A stretch of DNA of 64,000 nt from Lachnospiraceae bacterium A2 (GCA_000403315.2 KE159636.1:1896041-1960040), one strand, 5' to 3'. Numbered from the stretch's first letter, positions 37,136 through 44,538 are shown. Numbers and translations: made by a program. The notes: generated from the sequence alone by a model not told the origin.

Positions 37136-37399
37136 ATGATTATCCAACATAATCTGGCGAGCATGGGAGCGTTTCGCCAATCAAAGATTACTACTGCCCG
37201 TAAAGCCAAGACATCCGAACGCCTGGCCAGCGGTTACCGCATCAACCAGGCGCCAGACGATGCGGCAGGGCTTACCATTTCACAGAAAATGCGCGTGCAG
37301 ACCCGCGGCCTGGATCAGGCAAATGAAAATATACAGGACGGCAGCGGGAACGAACAAATTTCCCGGCTTTACCCTACTTACTTTGTTAATCAAAAATAA
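37136..37399 (+). pseudogene. Truncated flagellin (N-terminal D0/D1 remnant)
   Basis: The first 72 or so residues are an excellent flagellin N-terminus: MIIQHNLASMGAF, then SERLASGYRINQAPDDAAGL and QTRGLDQANENIQDG. Where a normal flagellin continues through the coiled-coil and central domains to a conserved C-terminus, this one runs into about 13 unrelated residues and stops at 87 residues. Flagellins are normally 270 residues or more. AAAAGGAG precedes the start, so the fragment may still be translated. It lies between an ABC permease gene and convergent fabH, with no other flagellar gene in the window, and is most simply a relic of lost motility. Confidence 0.85.
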
Positions 37400-37441
37400 A
37401 AACCATGGGGGCATAAAATCCTTGCATATCTTTCATAGCCA

Positions 37442-38410
37442 TCACCATCTCAGAAGCGCGGCTCCCCAGGTAAGCCCAGCCCCAAAGCCGGACAGCAGGA
37501 GCAAATCCCCTTCGGATAATTTTCCCTCCCGGTGCACCTCGTCTAACAGAATCGGGATGCTTGCTGCGGAAGTATTCCCACAGTGGCTGACATTGGAAGG
37601 GAATTTTTCCAGCGGCAGCTTTAATTTCCGCGCAATAGAAGAAATAATGCGGAAATTTGCCTGATGCAGCAGGTAATAGGTAACATCGGATGCACCGATG
37701 CCAGCTTGCTCCAGCAGGGCGGCAATACATTCCGGCTCTTTTTTTACTGCAAATTTAAATACTTCCTGCCCATCCATATACAGGTAATCTGGGTCTGTGC
37801 CTGTGGAAATGTAGGGGTTGTTGTTGGTACGGTTTTTGCAAATCAGGATATTCCCACCATTGCCGTCCGAGCCCTGAAGGGAAGCAACCAGCCCTTTTTC
37901 GGATGCTTTGGCAACCACGGCCCCAGCCCCGTCCCCAAACAGGACGCAGGTGGAACGGTCCGACCAGTCAATGATTTTAGAAAGGGTTTCTACCCCGATA
38001 ATCAGGGCAGTCTGGTAAATTCCCGCCTGAAAATAAGCGTCTGCGGTATTCAGGGCAAACAGGAACCCGGAACATGCAGCATTGATATCGAAAGCAGCCG
38101 CATGGCGGGCGCCCAATTCCCTCTGCACCATGCAGGCGGTGCTTGGGGTAATAAAATCAGAAGAAACCGTAGCTACGAGGATAAGGTCAATTTCCTCTGG
38201 CAGCGTGCCGGAATCCTCAAGGGCGGCCTTGGCAGCCCGGACAGCCAGCGTCAGGGTAGTTTCTGTTTCCGAAGAAACCAGATGGCGTTCCCGGATGCCT
38301 GTCCGGCTCTGGATCCACTCGTCGCTGGTGTCCATAATGGTGGAAAGGTATTCATTTGTCACGCATCTATCCGGAAGGCAGCTTCCGGTCCCAATAATTT
38401 TTGCTCTCAT
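37442..38410 (-). CDS. fabH: Beta-ketoacyl-ACP synthase III
   Basis: FabH starts fatty-acid synthesis by condensing acetyl-CoA (or a branched acyl-CoA) with malonyl-ACP. The 322-residue protein has the catalytic Cys113 in DINAACSGF, the His in YLLHQANFRI and the Asn in HCGNTSAASIP, plus the C-terminal FGAGLTWGAALLRW. It stands alone and is not linked to the usual fab cluster. A near-consensus promoter and a perfect FabT-type palindrome lie upstream, so it is probably repressed in response to acyl-ACP by a MarR-type FabT regulator encoded elsewhere. Confidence 0.95.
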   Translation of the reverse strand: MRAKIIGTGSCLPDRCVTNEYLSTIMDTSDEWIQSRTGIRERHLVSSETETTLTLAVRAAKAALEDSGTLPEEIDLILVATVSSDFITPSTACMVQRELGARHAAAFDINAACSGFLFALNTADAYFQAGIYQTALIIGVETLSKIIDWSDRSTCVLFGDGAGAVVAKASEKGLVASLQGSDGNGGNILICKNRTNNNPYISTGTDPDYLYMDGQEVFKFAVKKEPECIAALLEQAGIGASDVTYYLLHQANFRIISSIARKLKLPLEKFPSNVSHCGNTSAASIPILLDEVHREGKLSEGDLLLLSGFGAGLTWGAALLRW

Positions 38411-38430
38411 AAATCTCCCTGCCTTATTAG

Positions 38431-38443
38431 TTTGATAATCAAA
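38431..38443. promoter_or_regulatory. FabT-like operator upstream of fabH
   Basis: TTTGATAATCAAA has perfect 6-bp arms around one base and matches the streptococcal FabT box (TTTGATNATCAAA). It lies between the predicted transcription start (about 38451) and the fabH start codon, a good position for repression. Confidence 0.7.
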
Positions 38444-38457
38444 ATAATTACATGTTT

Positions 38458-38486
38458 ACTATACCCGCAGCAGGGGGATTTGTCAA
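38458..38486 (-). promoter_or_regulatory. Sigma-A promoter of fabH
   Basis: On the minus strand TTGACA (38486-38481), 17 bases and TATAGT (38463-38458) form a near-consensus promoter. Confidence 0.85.
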
Positions 38487-38508
38487 TGGAAACTTTTCTG
38501 CCGCGGCG

Positions 38509-38517
38509 CATATGATA
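38509..38517 (+). promoter_or_regulatory. Possible sigma-K-like -10 element upstream of the amidase
   Basis: CATATGATA fits the sigma-K -10 pattern CATANNNTA, and an AC pair lies about 15 bases upstream. The match is short and only suggestive. It is followed by an 11-bp inverted repeat, TGTTACTGTTC (38526-38536) against GAACAGTAACA (38566-38576). Confidence 0.3.
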
Positions 38518-38621
38518 AAGGAAAATGTTACTGTTCACAGCACTGATAGCCCATACAGCCGGCCGGAACAGTAACAGGAAAAGATTTGTTTGTGCCAGCT
38601 TGTGCACAGGAAGGAGAAACC

Positions 38622-39380
38622 ATGGCAGTTACAATTATATTGGATGCAGGGCACGGCGGCTATGATAACGGCGCTTCTTATAATGGAAGGAAGGAAAAAG
38701 ACGATGCCTTGCGCGTAACCCTTGCAGTCGGGAAAAAACTGGAGGATGCGGGCTACGATGTGCTCTATACAAGGACTACAGACCGTTACGATTCCCCCTT
38801 TGAAAAAGCACAGATTGCCAACCGTTCCGGCGCCGACTATTTTATTTCATTCCACCGTAATTCCGGGATCAATCCGAATACTTACAGCGGATCCCAGGCT
38901 CTGGTGTATGAAACGGGGACAGAAGCTGCAAGGCTTGGGGAAGCAATTAATCAGGAACTTGTGGATTTTGGCTTTAAAGACCTTGGGGTAGTGGAGCGGC
39001 CCGGGCTTGTGGTGCTCAGGAGGACACAGATGCCGGCAGTGCTGATGGAGCTTGGATTTATCAACAATGAGGGCGACAATGCATTGTTTGACCAGCAATT
39101 CAGCCAGATGGTGGATGCTATCGTAGCTGGGGTGGAGAAGGCGGTTCCTTTAACGCCGCCTGCCAAAAAATATGGCGTGCAGGTAGGGCTGTACCGCTAT
39201 GAATCCAACGCGGAATATTTGAAAGAGCAGTTGGAGGACCAGGGATATTTTGCATCCATACGCTGGGAAGACCCTTATTATGCGGTGATCGTAGGCCGGG
39301 AAGACAGTTTGGAGGGTGCAATGGAGCTGCAGGCACAGCTTCGCCAGGATGGGTATGACACCCTTGTGGTAAGCATGTAA
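38622..39380 (+). CDS. N-acetylmuramoyl-L-alanine amidase (Amidase_3) with SPOR domain
   Basis: The enzyme cuts the amide bond between MurNAc and L-Ala in peptidoglycan. Residues 1-175 form an Amidase_3 domain with zinc and catalytic residues in LDAGHGGYD (His10), SFHRNSG and LMELGFINN. Residues 180-252 (YGVQVGLYRYESNAEYLKEQL in outline) form a SPOR peptidoglycan-binding domain. There is no signal peptide, as in Bacillus CwlC, which lyses the mother cell late in sporulation. GGAAGGAG precedes the ATG at 38622. It is transcribed away from fabH. Confidence 0.9.
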   Translation: MAVTIILDAGHGGYDNGASYNGRKEKDDALRVTLAVGKKLEDAGYDVLYTRTTDRYDSPFEKAQIANRSGADYFISFHRNSGINPNTYSGSQALVYETGTEAARLGEAINQELVDFGFKDLGVVERPGLVVLRRTQMPAVLMELGFINNEGDNALFDQQFSQMVDAIVAGVEKAVPLTPPAKKYGVQVGLYRYESNAEYLKEQLEDQGYFASIRWEDPYYAVIVGREDSLEGAMELQAQLRQDGYDTLVVSM

Positions 39381-39455
39381 AAACCTGAAATTTTAATAAA
39401 ATTTTCTGATAAGAAAAAGATAATAATAAAATTTTTATAAAAATCAAAAAAAGCA

Positions 39456-39484
39456 TTTACAAGGCTGGAAATTTCCTGTATGAT
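39456..39484 (+). promoter_or_regulatory. Candidate promoter of the TadZ-like gene
   Basis: TTTACA (39456-39461) and TATGAT (39479-39484) are 17 bases apart. The predicted leader of about 145 bases (39490-39633) has a hairpin (TTTCCG against CGGAAA, 39598-39614) just upstream of the ribosome site AAGGAGAG. I see no known riboswitch in it. Confidence 0.6.
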
Positions 39485-39633
39485 AAAAACATCTTTTGTT
39501 CAATGTGCAATTTTCTATTGCGCGGAATTTCTAAATATGCAGTAATTATGGTCCGTTTGAATCCCTGAACCCAAAATATATCTCAGTGAGGACTCCATTT
39601 TCCGCCTTACGGAAATAATAAGGAGAGATATCA

Positions 39634-40569
39634 ATGAAAATAGCATTTTGGAGTGAAGAAACTCAAGTGGAAACTGCTTTCCATATGTCACTGATGGCCT
39701 GTGCCTTTGCATGGATGCGCCCGGTATCCATAGCAGCCATTTCTGGCGGTTACCAAGGGAAAGAGTTAGAAAAAAGTTTAATCAGGAGCCGGCGTAAGGG
39801 CAATGCAGCCCAGGATTTTTCTGACGGCTGGGAAAGGGAATATTTGCCAGGAAGCCGCCAGGGAGGCAGAAAAAAGAAAGCCGTTTTGGAGCCGTTTGCA
39901 GGCATAGGGCGCCAGAAAGCAGGGGAAGGCCTGTTTGCCGCAGAACAGCAGGAGTACTTTGTCCCAAGCGGGCTGGACTGCCTGCTGGGAAAGCGGCGGG
40001 AGGATCTGACGGAGCAGGCGGTTTTGGCAAACATGCATCCCGTCGTTGAAGATAGGATGTACTGCCTGCCTGGCAGCAAAAGGCCAGAGCAGGAGTGGTG
40101 GCATAAGGATCCATTGTTTACCGGGCTTAAGCAGGTGCTGGATGCAATGGAGGAATGCTTTAACATCGTATTTGTGGACTGTGGGAACCGGAAGGACGAT
40201 TTTGCGCAGTGGGTCCTGAAGGAGGCGGATATCTGCGTCCTGAACATGGACCAGGAATCAGAGCTGATTGGGGATTATTACCGGAACCCGCCAAAGCTGC
40301 GGGGGAAAGTGTTTTTCCTGATTGGAAATTATTTTGAGGATGGCCTGTATACCAGAAGGAACCTGCAGCGTCTTTACCGGGTGGACGAAGATTTGCTGGG
40401 AGCCATCCCATACCATGCCCAGATGAAAGAAGCTGCAAGGGCAGGAAGGATAGGGACGGAAGTTAGGAATTATGTCAGGAAAGACAGGACGCCAAGCTAT
40501 ACCGTGTTTGGGCAGGAACTGTCAAGGGCTGCAAGGCTGTTGCTGCAGTTGGCCGGGACAGGGAACTAA
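39634..40569 (+). CDS. TadZ/MinD-like protein with degenerate P-loop
   Basis: The 311-residue protein begins MKIAFWSEETQVETAF, where a ParA/MinD protein would have a strand followed by the deviant Walker A KGGxGKT; the lysines and glycines are gone. A later segment, FNIVFVDCGNRKDDFAQWVL (about 173), matches the Walker B strand and switch II, and LKEADICVLNMDQE the next strand. This is the pattern of TadZ-like localisation factors of Flp-pilus systems, some of which have lost ATP binding. No other tad gene is near; it is an orphan here. The middle region (about 50-130) is specific to this protein. Confidence 0.6.
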   Translation: MKIAFWSEETQVETAFHMSLMACAFAWMRPVSIAAISGGYQGKELEKSLIRSRRKGNAAQDFSDGWEREYLPGSRQGGRKKKAVLEPFAGIGRQKAGEGLFAAEQQEYFVPSGLDCLLGKRREDLTEQAVLANMHPVVEDRMYCLPGSKRPEQEWWHKDPLFTGLKQVLDAMEECFNIVFVDCGNRKDDFAQWVLKEADICVLNMDQESELIGDYYRNPPKLRGKVFFLIGNYFEDGLYTRRNLQRLYRVDEDLLGAIPYHAQMKEAARAGRIGTEVRNYVRKDRTPSYTVFGQELSRAARLLLQLAGTGN

Positions 40570-40631
40570 GGGCAGGTTATTTTCCCTGTCCCGGCAGCAA
40601 TGGGGCAGCGCCGCCGCCCCCCCCCATTTGG

Positions 40632-40763
40632 CCTCTTATAGGAAATACCCTATCATACTAAAGCGTGGGAGTGTCCTTCCTATAAAACAAAAAATAATAT
40701 GCGCAGGGTCTGCCCCAGCGAAGCGAGGGTACTCGCACAAGAGGTAAAATATTGCTTCGCAAT
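40632..40763. repeat. R1 family intergenic repeat, long copy
   Basis: It matches 11014-11145 throughout: CCTCTTATAGGAAA arm, CTAAAGCGTG centre, TTCCTATAA arm, then the 75-base tail beginning near 40689. It sits between the convergent TadZ-like and cyclophilin genes. A run of nine C lies just upstream at 40617-40625. Confidence 0.85.
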
Positions 40764-40771
40764 TGTGCTCG

Positions 40772-41293
40772 CTACATTGTTTTAGGCTGGGGATATTCTG
40801 CCCCAAAGCAGTCCACAGTCACCTGTTTCATTACCTGCGGCTCCATGGGCCTGTCTGAATAATCTGTCGCAGTTTCTGCAATCTGGTTGACCGTTTCCAT
40901 GCCTTCCGTTACTTTTCCGAAAGCTGCGTAAGCGCCATCCAGATGTGGCGAATTCTGGTGCATGATAAAGAACTGGGAACCAGCAGAATCCGGGTCCATT
41001 GCCCTTGCCATGGAAAGGACGCCTGCGCTGTGCTTTAACTCATTGGTGAAGCCATTCTGGGAAAACTCCCCACGGATGCTGTAGCCGGGACCGCCAGTCC
41101 CGTTCCCGTCCGGGCATCCCCCCTGGATCATGAACCCGCGGATGACACGGTGGAAGATCAGGCCGTCATAGTATCCTTTTTGGATCAGGCTGATGAAATT
41201 GTTTACCGTATTCGGCGCAAGTTCGGGATACAGTTCCGCTTTAATGATGCCGCCGTTTTCCATTTCAAAAGTTACAATTGGGTTTTGAGCCAT
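40772..41293 (-). CDS. Cyclophilin-type peptidyl-prolyl isomerase
   Basis: The 173-residue protein catalyses cis-trans isomerisation of prolyl bonds. It carries cyclophilin blocks in order: TVNNFISLIQKGYYDGLIFHRVIRGFMIQGG in outline (about 29-59, with catalytic Arg in FHRVI), SAGSQFFIMHQNSPHLDGAYAAFGKV in outline. There is no signal peptide or membrane anchor, so it is cytoplasmic. It is convergent with the TadZ-like gene. Between its start and ssb (41294-41601) lie an imperfect inverted repeat and a 12-bp palindrome but no gene. Confidence 0.94.
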   Translation of the reverse strand: MAQNPIVTFEMENGGIIKAELYPELAPNTVNNFISLIQKGYYDGLIFHRVIRGFMIQGGCPDGNGTGGPGYSIRGEFSQNGFTNELKHSAGVLSMARAMDPDSAGSQFFIMHQNSPHLDGAYAAFGKVTEGMETVNQIAETATDYSDRPMEPQVMKQVTVDCFGAEYPQPKTM

Positions 41294-41395
41294 AATTTTT
41301 TACCTCTTTCCAGATGATTAATTTTGCAGGATTTTTGTCTGTTTTTGGGTGCGCCATGCCCTGATCCCATCCTGCACTGGCGCGCTGCTTGCCTT

Positions 41396-41447
41396 ACTCC
41401 GGCGGTGGAATACCGCAGCACCGTTCCTGATACGGTATGCTGCCGCC
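41396..41447. repeat. Imperfect inverted repeat related to the 31111 stem
   Basis: The left part (CTCCGGCGGTGGAATACCGC with AGCA) matches the arm at 31111-31135 in 21 of 25 positions. It can pair with ACGGTATGCTGCCGCC at 41432-41447. A perfect palindrome CCTGTCGACAGG follows at 41496-41507. The role is unknown. Confidence 0.5.
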
Positions 41448-41601
41448 TGGGCAATATTATTATATCCCCAAGAAGGGATTTCGTAAAGAGTAAATCCTGT
41501 CGACAGGAACTGCGAATATTTTCAGGCGCCCAATGGTATTCTTTTAAAAAAATTCATACGTCATCGATTTGCCGTCGATATACGAAAGGGGACTAATACT
41601 C

Positions 41602-42228
41602 ATGGCAGATAAAATTTTTGAAAACAATCAGGTTACAATTACTGGTGAAATCGTTTCAGATTTCCAGTATAGTCACGAGGTATTCGGGGAAGGCTTCTAT
41701 ATGGTGGAAGTATCCGTGAACCGGCTGAGTAATTTTGCAGATATCATCCCCATGATGATTTCCGAACGCCTGATTGATACACAGCATAGCTATATCGGGC
41801 AGTATATCCGGGTGGACGGCCAGTTCCGTTCTTACAACAGGCATGAAGAAAAGCGGAACCGTTTGGTGCTTTCTGTATTTGTGCGGGAATTGGAATTTGT
41901 GGACGAAATCCCGGAAGGGGAGAAAAGCAACCAGATATTTTTGGACGGCTATATCTGCAAGGATCCGATTTACCGGAAAACGCCCCTTGGGAGGGAGATT
42001 GCAGATTTGTTGATTGCGGTAAACCGTTCTTACGGGAAATCCGATTACATACCCTGCATCTGCTGGGGCAGGAATGCCAGATATGCGTCCGGCTTTGAAG
42101 TAGGGGGCCATGTTCAGGTGTATGGGCGGATCCAGAGCAGGGAGTACGTAAAAAAACTTTCTGAAACAGAAGTGGAGCACAGGGTTGCCTATGAAGTTTC
42201 TGTAAGTAAGATTGAATATCTTGAATAA
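41602..42228 (+). CDS. ssb: Single-stranded DNA-binding protein with two OB-fold halves
   Basis: The 208-residue protein appears to have two OB-like units: residues 8-110 (NQVTITGEIVSDFQYSHEVF then RVDGQFRSYN) and 115-208 (NQIFLDGYICKDPIYRKTPL, FVELD-type strands LLIAVNRSYGKSDYIPCICWG, then GHVQVYGRIQSREY). The second half is a good SSB match. There is no acidic DDDIPF-type tail. SSB normally has one OB fold, so this may be a dimer of double folds, or a specialised paralogue. The start MADKIFENN follows GAAAGGGGA. Confidence 0.75.
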   Translation: MADKIFENNQVTITGEIVSDFQYSHEVFGEGFYMVEVSVNRLSNFADIIPMMISERLIDTQHSYIGQYIRVDGQFRSYNRHEEKRNRLVLSVFVRELEFVDEIPEGEKSNQIFLDGYICKDPIYRKTPLGREIADLLIAVNRSYGKSDYIPCICWGRNARYASGFEVGGHVQVYGRIQSREYVKKLSETEVEHRVAYEVSVSKIEYLE

Positions 42229-42311
42229 ACAGAATATAATAATTATTTAAAAGAGAAGAAAGAGTACATACTGCAAAATACATGATTTTAAAACAACATT
42301 TTGACAAAGAT

Positions 42312-42340
42312 TTGCATTTTCCGAGGGTTTGTGGTATTTT
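42312..42340 (+). promoter_or_regulatory. Candidate promoter of the CobO-like gene
   Basis: TTGCAT (42312-42317) and TATTTT (42335-42340) are 17 bases apart, 36 bases before the start codon. Confidence 0.45.
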
Positions 42341-42375
42341 AAAAAAAGGCTTTATGTAAAAGAAAGGAAAATGGC

Positions 42376-42858
42376 ATGTGTAAAGAAATGGTAACTGTTT
42401 ATTGCGGGGAGGGAAAAGGGAAAACGGCGGCTGCCCTTGGCTATGCCGTCCAGTCAGCGGCTTTGGGGAGCAGCGCAATTATTATCCAGTTCCTGAAGGG
42501 GAAAAAAGATGAGGAACTGGATTTTTTACGGCGGCTGGAACCGGAGATAAAGTTTTTCAGCTTTGCAAGGTTTGAAAAGGATTTTGCAGAGCTCTCCGAG
42601 GAAGAACAGAAAGAAGAAAGCATGAATATACGCAATGGGTTTAACTTTGCGAAGAAGGTTCTGGTGACAGGGGAATGCAACCTCTTAATCCTGGACAGTT
42701 TTCTGGAACTTTTGGATAACCACATGGTTTCCGAGGAAGATTTGCAGATATTGATGAATGCCAAGTCGGAGGACACGGAGCTTATGCTTACCGGGAAACA
42801 TGTGAATGAAGCGTTGGGCAGGTATGCCTTGAAAATCTATGAAATCCATGCAGATTGA
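42376..42858 (+). CDS. CobA/CobO/BtuR-family corrinoid adenosyltransferase-like ATPase
   Basis: The 160-residue protein begins with the family P-loop VYCGEGKGKTAAALG (about 8-22) and has the conserved strand AIIIQFLKG and LLILDSFLELLDN, in the place of the BtuR LVLDE motif. BtuR enzymes attach adenosine to the cobalt of corrinoids. The protein is at the short end for the family and the Glu of LDE is replaced by Ser, so corrinoid activity is uncertain. No cobalamin gene is nearby. Confidence 0.75.
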   Translation: MCKEMVTVYCGEGKGKTAAALGYAVQSAALGSSAIIIQFLKGKKDEELDFLRRLEPEIKFFSFARFEKDFAELSEEEQKEESMNIRNGFNFAKKVLVTGECNLLILDSFLELLDNHMVSEEDLQILMNAKSEDTELMLTGKHVNEALGRYALKIYEIHAD

Positions 42859-42868
42859 CGAATCCTTG

Positions 42869-42897
42869 TTGACTTTGCGGCTGGAAAATGCTATATT
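42869..42897 (+). promoter_or_regulatory. Sigma-A promoter of the dapA leader
   Basis: TTGACT (42869-42874), 17 bases and TATATT (42892-42897). The transcript would start near 42904 and run through an R2 element, the lysine riboswitch and an R6 repeat before dapA, giving a leader of about 725 bases. Confidence 0.7.
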
Positions 42898-42927
42898 AGC
42901 GTTATACGAAAGGGCATACTTATTTGC

Positions 42928-43062
42928 TAAATGGGATTAGGGTGCCAAAAGGGTGTGCTGCACCCCCTCTATACCATATATTGATGTGCAAATACATTTG
43001 CAGTAACAATATATGGCATGAGCGTAGCACCAAAGGTGCTTTTGCTACCCTAATCCAAATGG
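42928..43062. mobile_element. R2 miniature element inside the dapA leader
   Basis: The element spans 42935-43055, again 121 bp, with inverted ends GATTAGGG and CCCTAATC and the same palindromic interior as 29307-29427. The flanks TAAATGG (42928-42934) and CAAATGG (43056-43062) form a near-perfect 7-bp target duplication. It lies between the promoter and the riboswitch. Confidence 0.8.
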
Positions 43063-43134
43063 TTTACTGTTTTTCCTGGAAAGATGGGAACATGCCGGCA
43101 AATTGTTTTGCCTGCAGGTATAGCAGAAACAGAA

Positions 43135-43305
43135 ATTAGATAGAGGTTGCGTGGTTCATAAGTAGTTTACTGGATGTGGCAGGCACAGGGGATAGTAAAT
43201 GAAAGGGGAGGGCGCCGAAAGAATTTCTTTTCCTGAGGGGGGATTCTTGGGCATATAGTGAACAATTATATGACTGTCATCTTGCGATGGATGGAGCGCT
43301 ATCAG
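43135..43305 (+). ncRNA. Lysine riboswitch (L-box) aptamer upstream of dapA
   Basis: The conserved L-box blocks are present in order: GATAGAGGTTGCG (43139-43151), AGTA, GAAAGGGGAGGGCGCCGAA (about 43200-43218), a TTTCTTTTCC-type hairpin, ACTGTCATCTTGCGATGG and the closing GGAGCGCTATC (43293-43303), which pairs with the start. They match the lysC leader of Bacillus in kind and order. Bound lysine should favour the terminator downstream and reduce dapA. Confidence 0.88.
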
Positions 43306-43352
43306 ATTATAAGCAGAGAACATGGTTTTTTGCAAATGTCAGAATCTTTAAG

Positions 43353-43375
43353 CCGGCTTATCCAGCCGGTTTTTT
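43353..43375 (+). terminator. Attenuator terminator of the lysine riboswitch
   Basis: CCGGCT (43353-43358) pairs with AGCCGG (43364-43369) and TTTTTT follows at 43370-43375. Confidence 0.85.
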
Positions 43376-43560
43376 ATTCCCGCGAGCAATGAGCCAAGCA
43401 GCCGCGCTTGCGCGGATATTTGGCGAATGCCGCGAGGGTTGAATACCCCGCCCCTTGGGGCGGAAAGAACAAGCCAGGCCATGCCCCGTAGCTTGCTGCG
43501 GGGTATTTGGCTCCTGCTCAAGGGCATATTTATTTGCCAAATGGGTTGCTGGTTCACTGA
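43373..43560. repeat. R6 family repeat between the riboswitch terminator and dapA
   Basis: TTATTCCCGCGAGCAATGAG near 43374 matches 31044 upstream of the DUF134 gene end. Several hairpins follow (CGCGCTTGCGCG at 43407, CCCCGCCCCTTGGGGCGG near 43449, CCCCGTAGCTTGCTGCGGGG near 43485). AGGGCATATTTATTTGCC at 43524 resembles 42911-42928, so the R2 element at 42935 may have landed in a relative. No gene is encoded here. Confidence 0.6.
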
Positions 43561-43629
43561 AAAGGGCGGCACCATGCTGGCAGATTATGTGGTTCGCGGG
43601 TATTTTTAAGCAGACAAGGAGGAAGGTAT

Positions 43630-44520
43630 ATGGCACTTTTTAAAGGCGCTGGTGTTGCGCTTGTTACACCGATGAAAGAAAATCTGGATGTGGATTATGG
43701 CAAATTAGAAGAAATTCTGGAAGACCAGATAAAGAATGGGACCGACAGCATTATTATTACAGGCACGACAGGCGAAGCCTCCACCCTTACCGTGGATGAG
43801 CACCTTGAAGTCATAGGGGCGGCAGTTTCCATTGTAAAGAAACGGATTCCCGTGGTTGCGGGGACTGGTTCCAACTGTACCAGGACAGCCGTAGAACTGT
43901 CCCAAAAAGCCCAACATGCAGGGGCGGACGGCCTTTTGGTGGTGACGCCATACTACAACAAAGCGACCCAGAAGGGTCTGATAGGCTATTATACCCAGGT
44001 GGCAAAAAGCGTGGATATCCCGATTATCATGTACAATATCCCAGGCAGGACGGGCTGTAAGATTGAAGCAGGGACAGCGGCAGCTTTGAACCGGGACATT
44101 GAAAACATTGTGGGCATGAAGGATGCAGTGGGGGATATTTCTTATACCCTGAAAGTAATGGAGCTGACCCAAGGGGATTTTGACATGTATTCCGGCGAAG
44201 ACGGGCAGGTAGTGCCGCTTCTTTCCTGTGGCGGGATTGGGGTGATTTCCGTGCTTTCCAATATTGCGCCCAGATTTACCCACGATATGGTAATGAACTA
44301 CTTAGACGGGAACCATCAGGCGGCATTGGAGATGCAGCTTAAGGCGCTCCCGCTGGTGGATGCGCTGTTTTGCGAGGTGAACCCGATTCCAGTCAAGGCG
44401 GCAATGAACCTGATGGGTTGGGATGTTGGGTCGCTGCGGGCGCCTTTGGGCGATATGGAGCCAGAAAATGTAGAAAAATTAGCAAAGGCAATGCGGGAGT
44501 TTGGGATTTCCTTGGCATAG
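43630..44520 (+). CDS. dapA: 4-hydroxy-tetrahydrodipicolinate synthase
   Basis: DapA condenses pyruvate and aspartate semialdehyde at the entry to lysine, diaminopimelate and dipicolinate synthesis. The 296-residue TIM-barrel protein has GTTGEASTLT (about 45-54), the catalytic Tyr135 and Arg140 in MYNIPGRTG, and the Schiff-base Lys164 in GMKDAVGD. AAGGAGGAAGG precedes the ATG. A lysine riboswitch controls it from 500 bases upstream. dapB follows after 246 bases. Confidence 0.96.
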   Translation: MALFKGAGVALVTPMKENLDVDYGKLEEILEDQIKNGTDSIIITGTTGEASTLTVDEHLEVIGAAVSIVKKRIPVVAGTGSNCTRTAVELSQKAQHAGADGLLVVTPYYNKATQKGLIGYYTQVAKSVDIPIIMYNIPGRTGCKIEAGTAAALNRDIENIVGMKDAVGDISYTLKVMELTQGDFDMYSGEDGQVVPLLSCGGIGVISVLSNIAPRFTHDMVMNYLDGNHQAALEMQLKALPLVDALFCEVNPIPVKAAMNLMGWDVGSLRAPLGDMEPENVEKLAKAMREFGISLA

Positions 44521-44538
44521 TAGCAGGGCAGGGATTTT

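Noticed and set aside
40617-40625. Run of nine C as a phase-variation tract
   Set aside because: It lies in an intergenic region downstream of a stop codon and upstream of no plus-strand gene.
43427-43643. Short open frames within the R6 repeat upstream of dapA
   Set aside because: They are made of hairpin repeat sequence, lack ribosome sites, and overlap one another in different frames.
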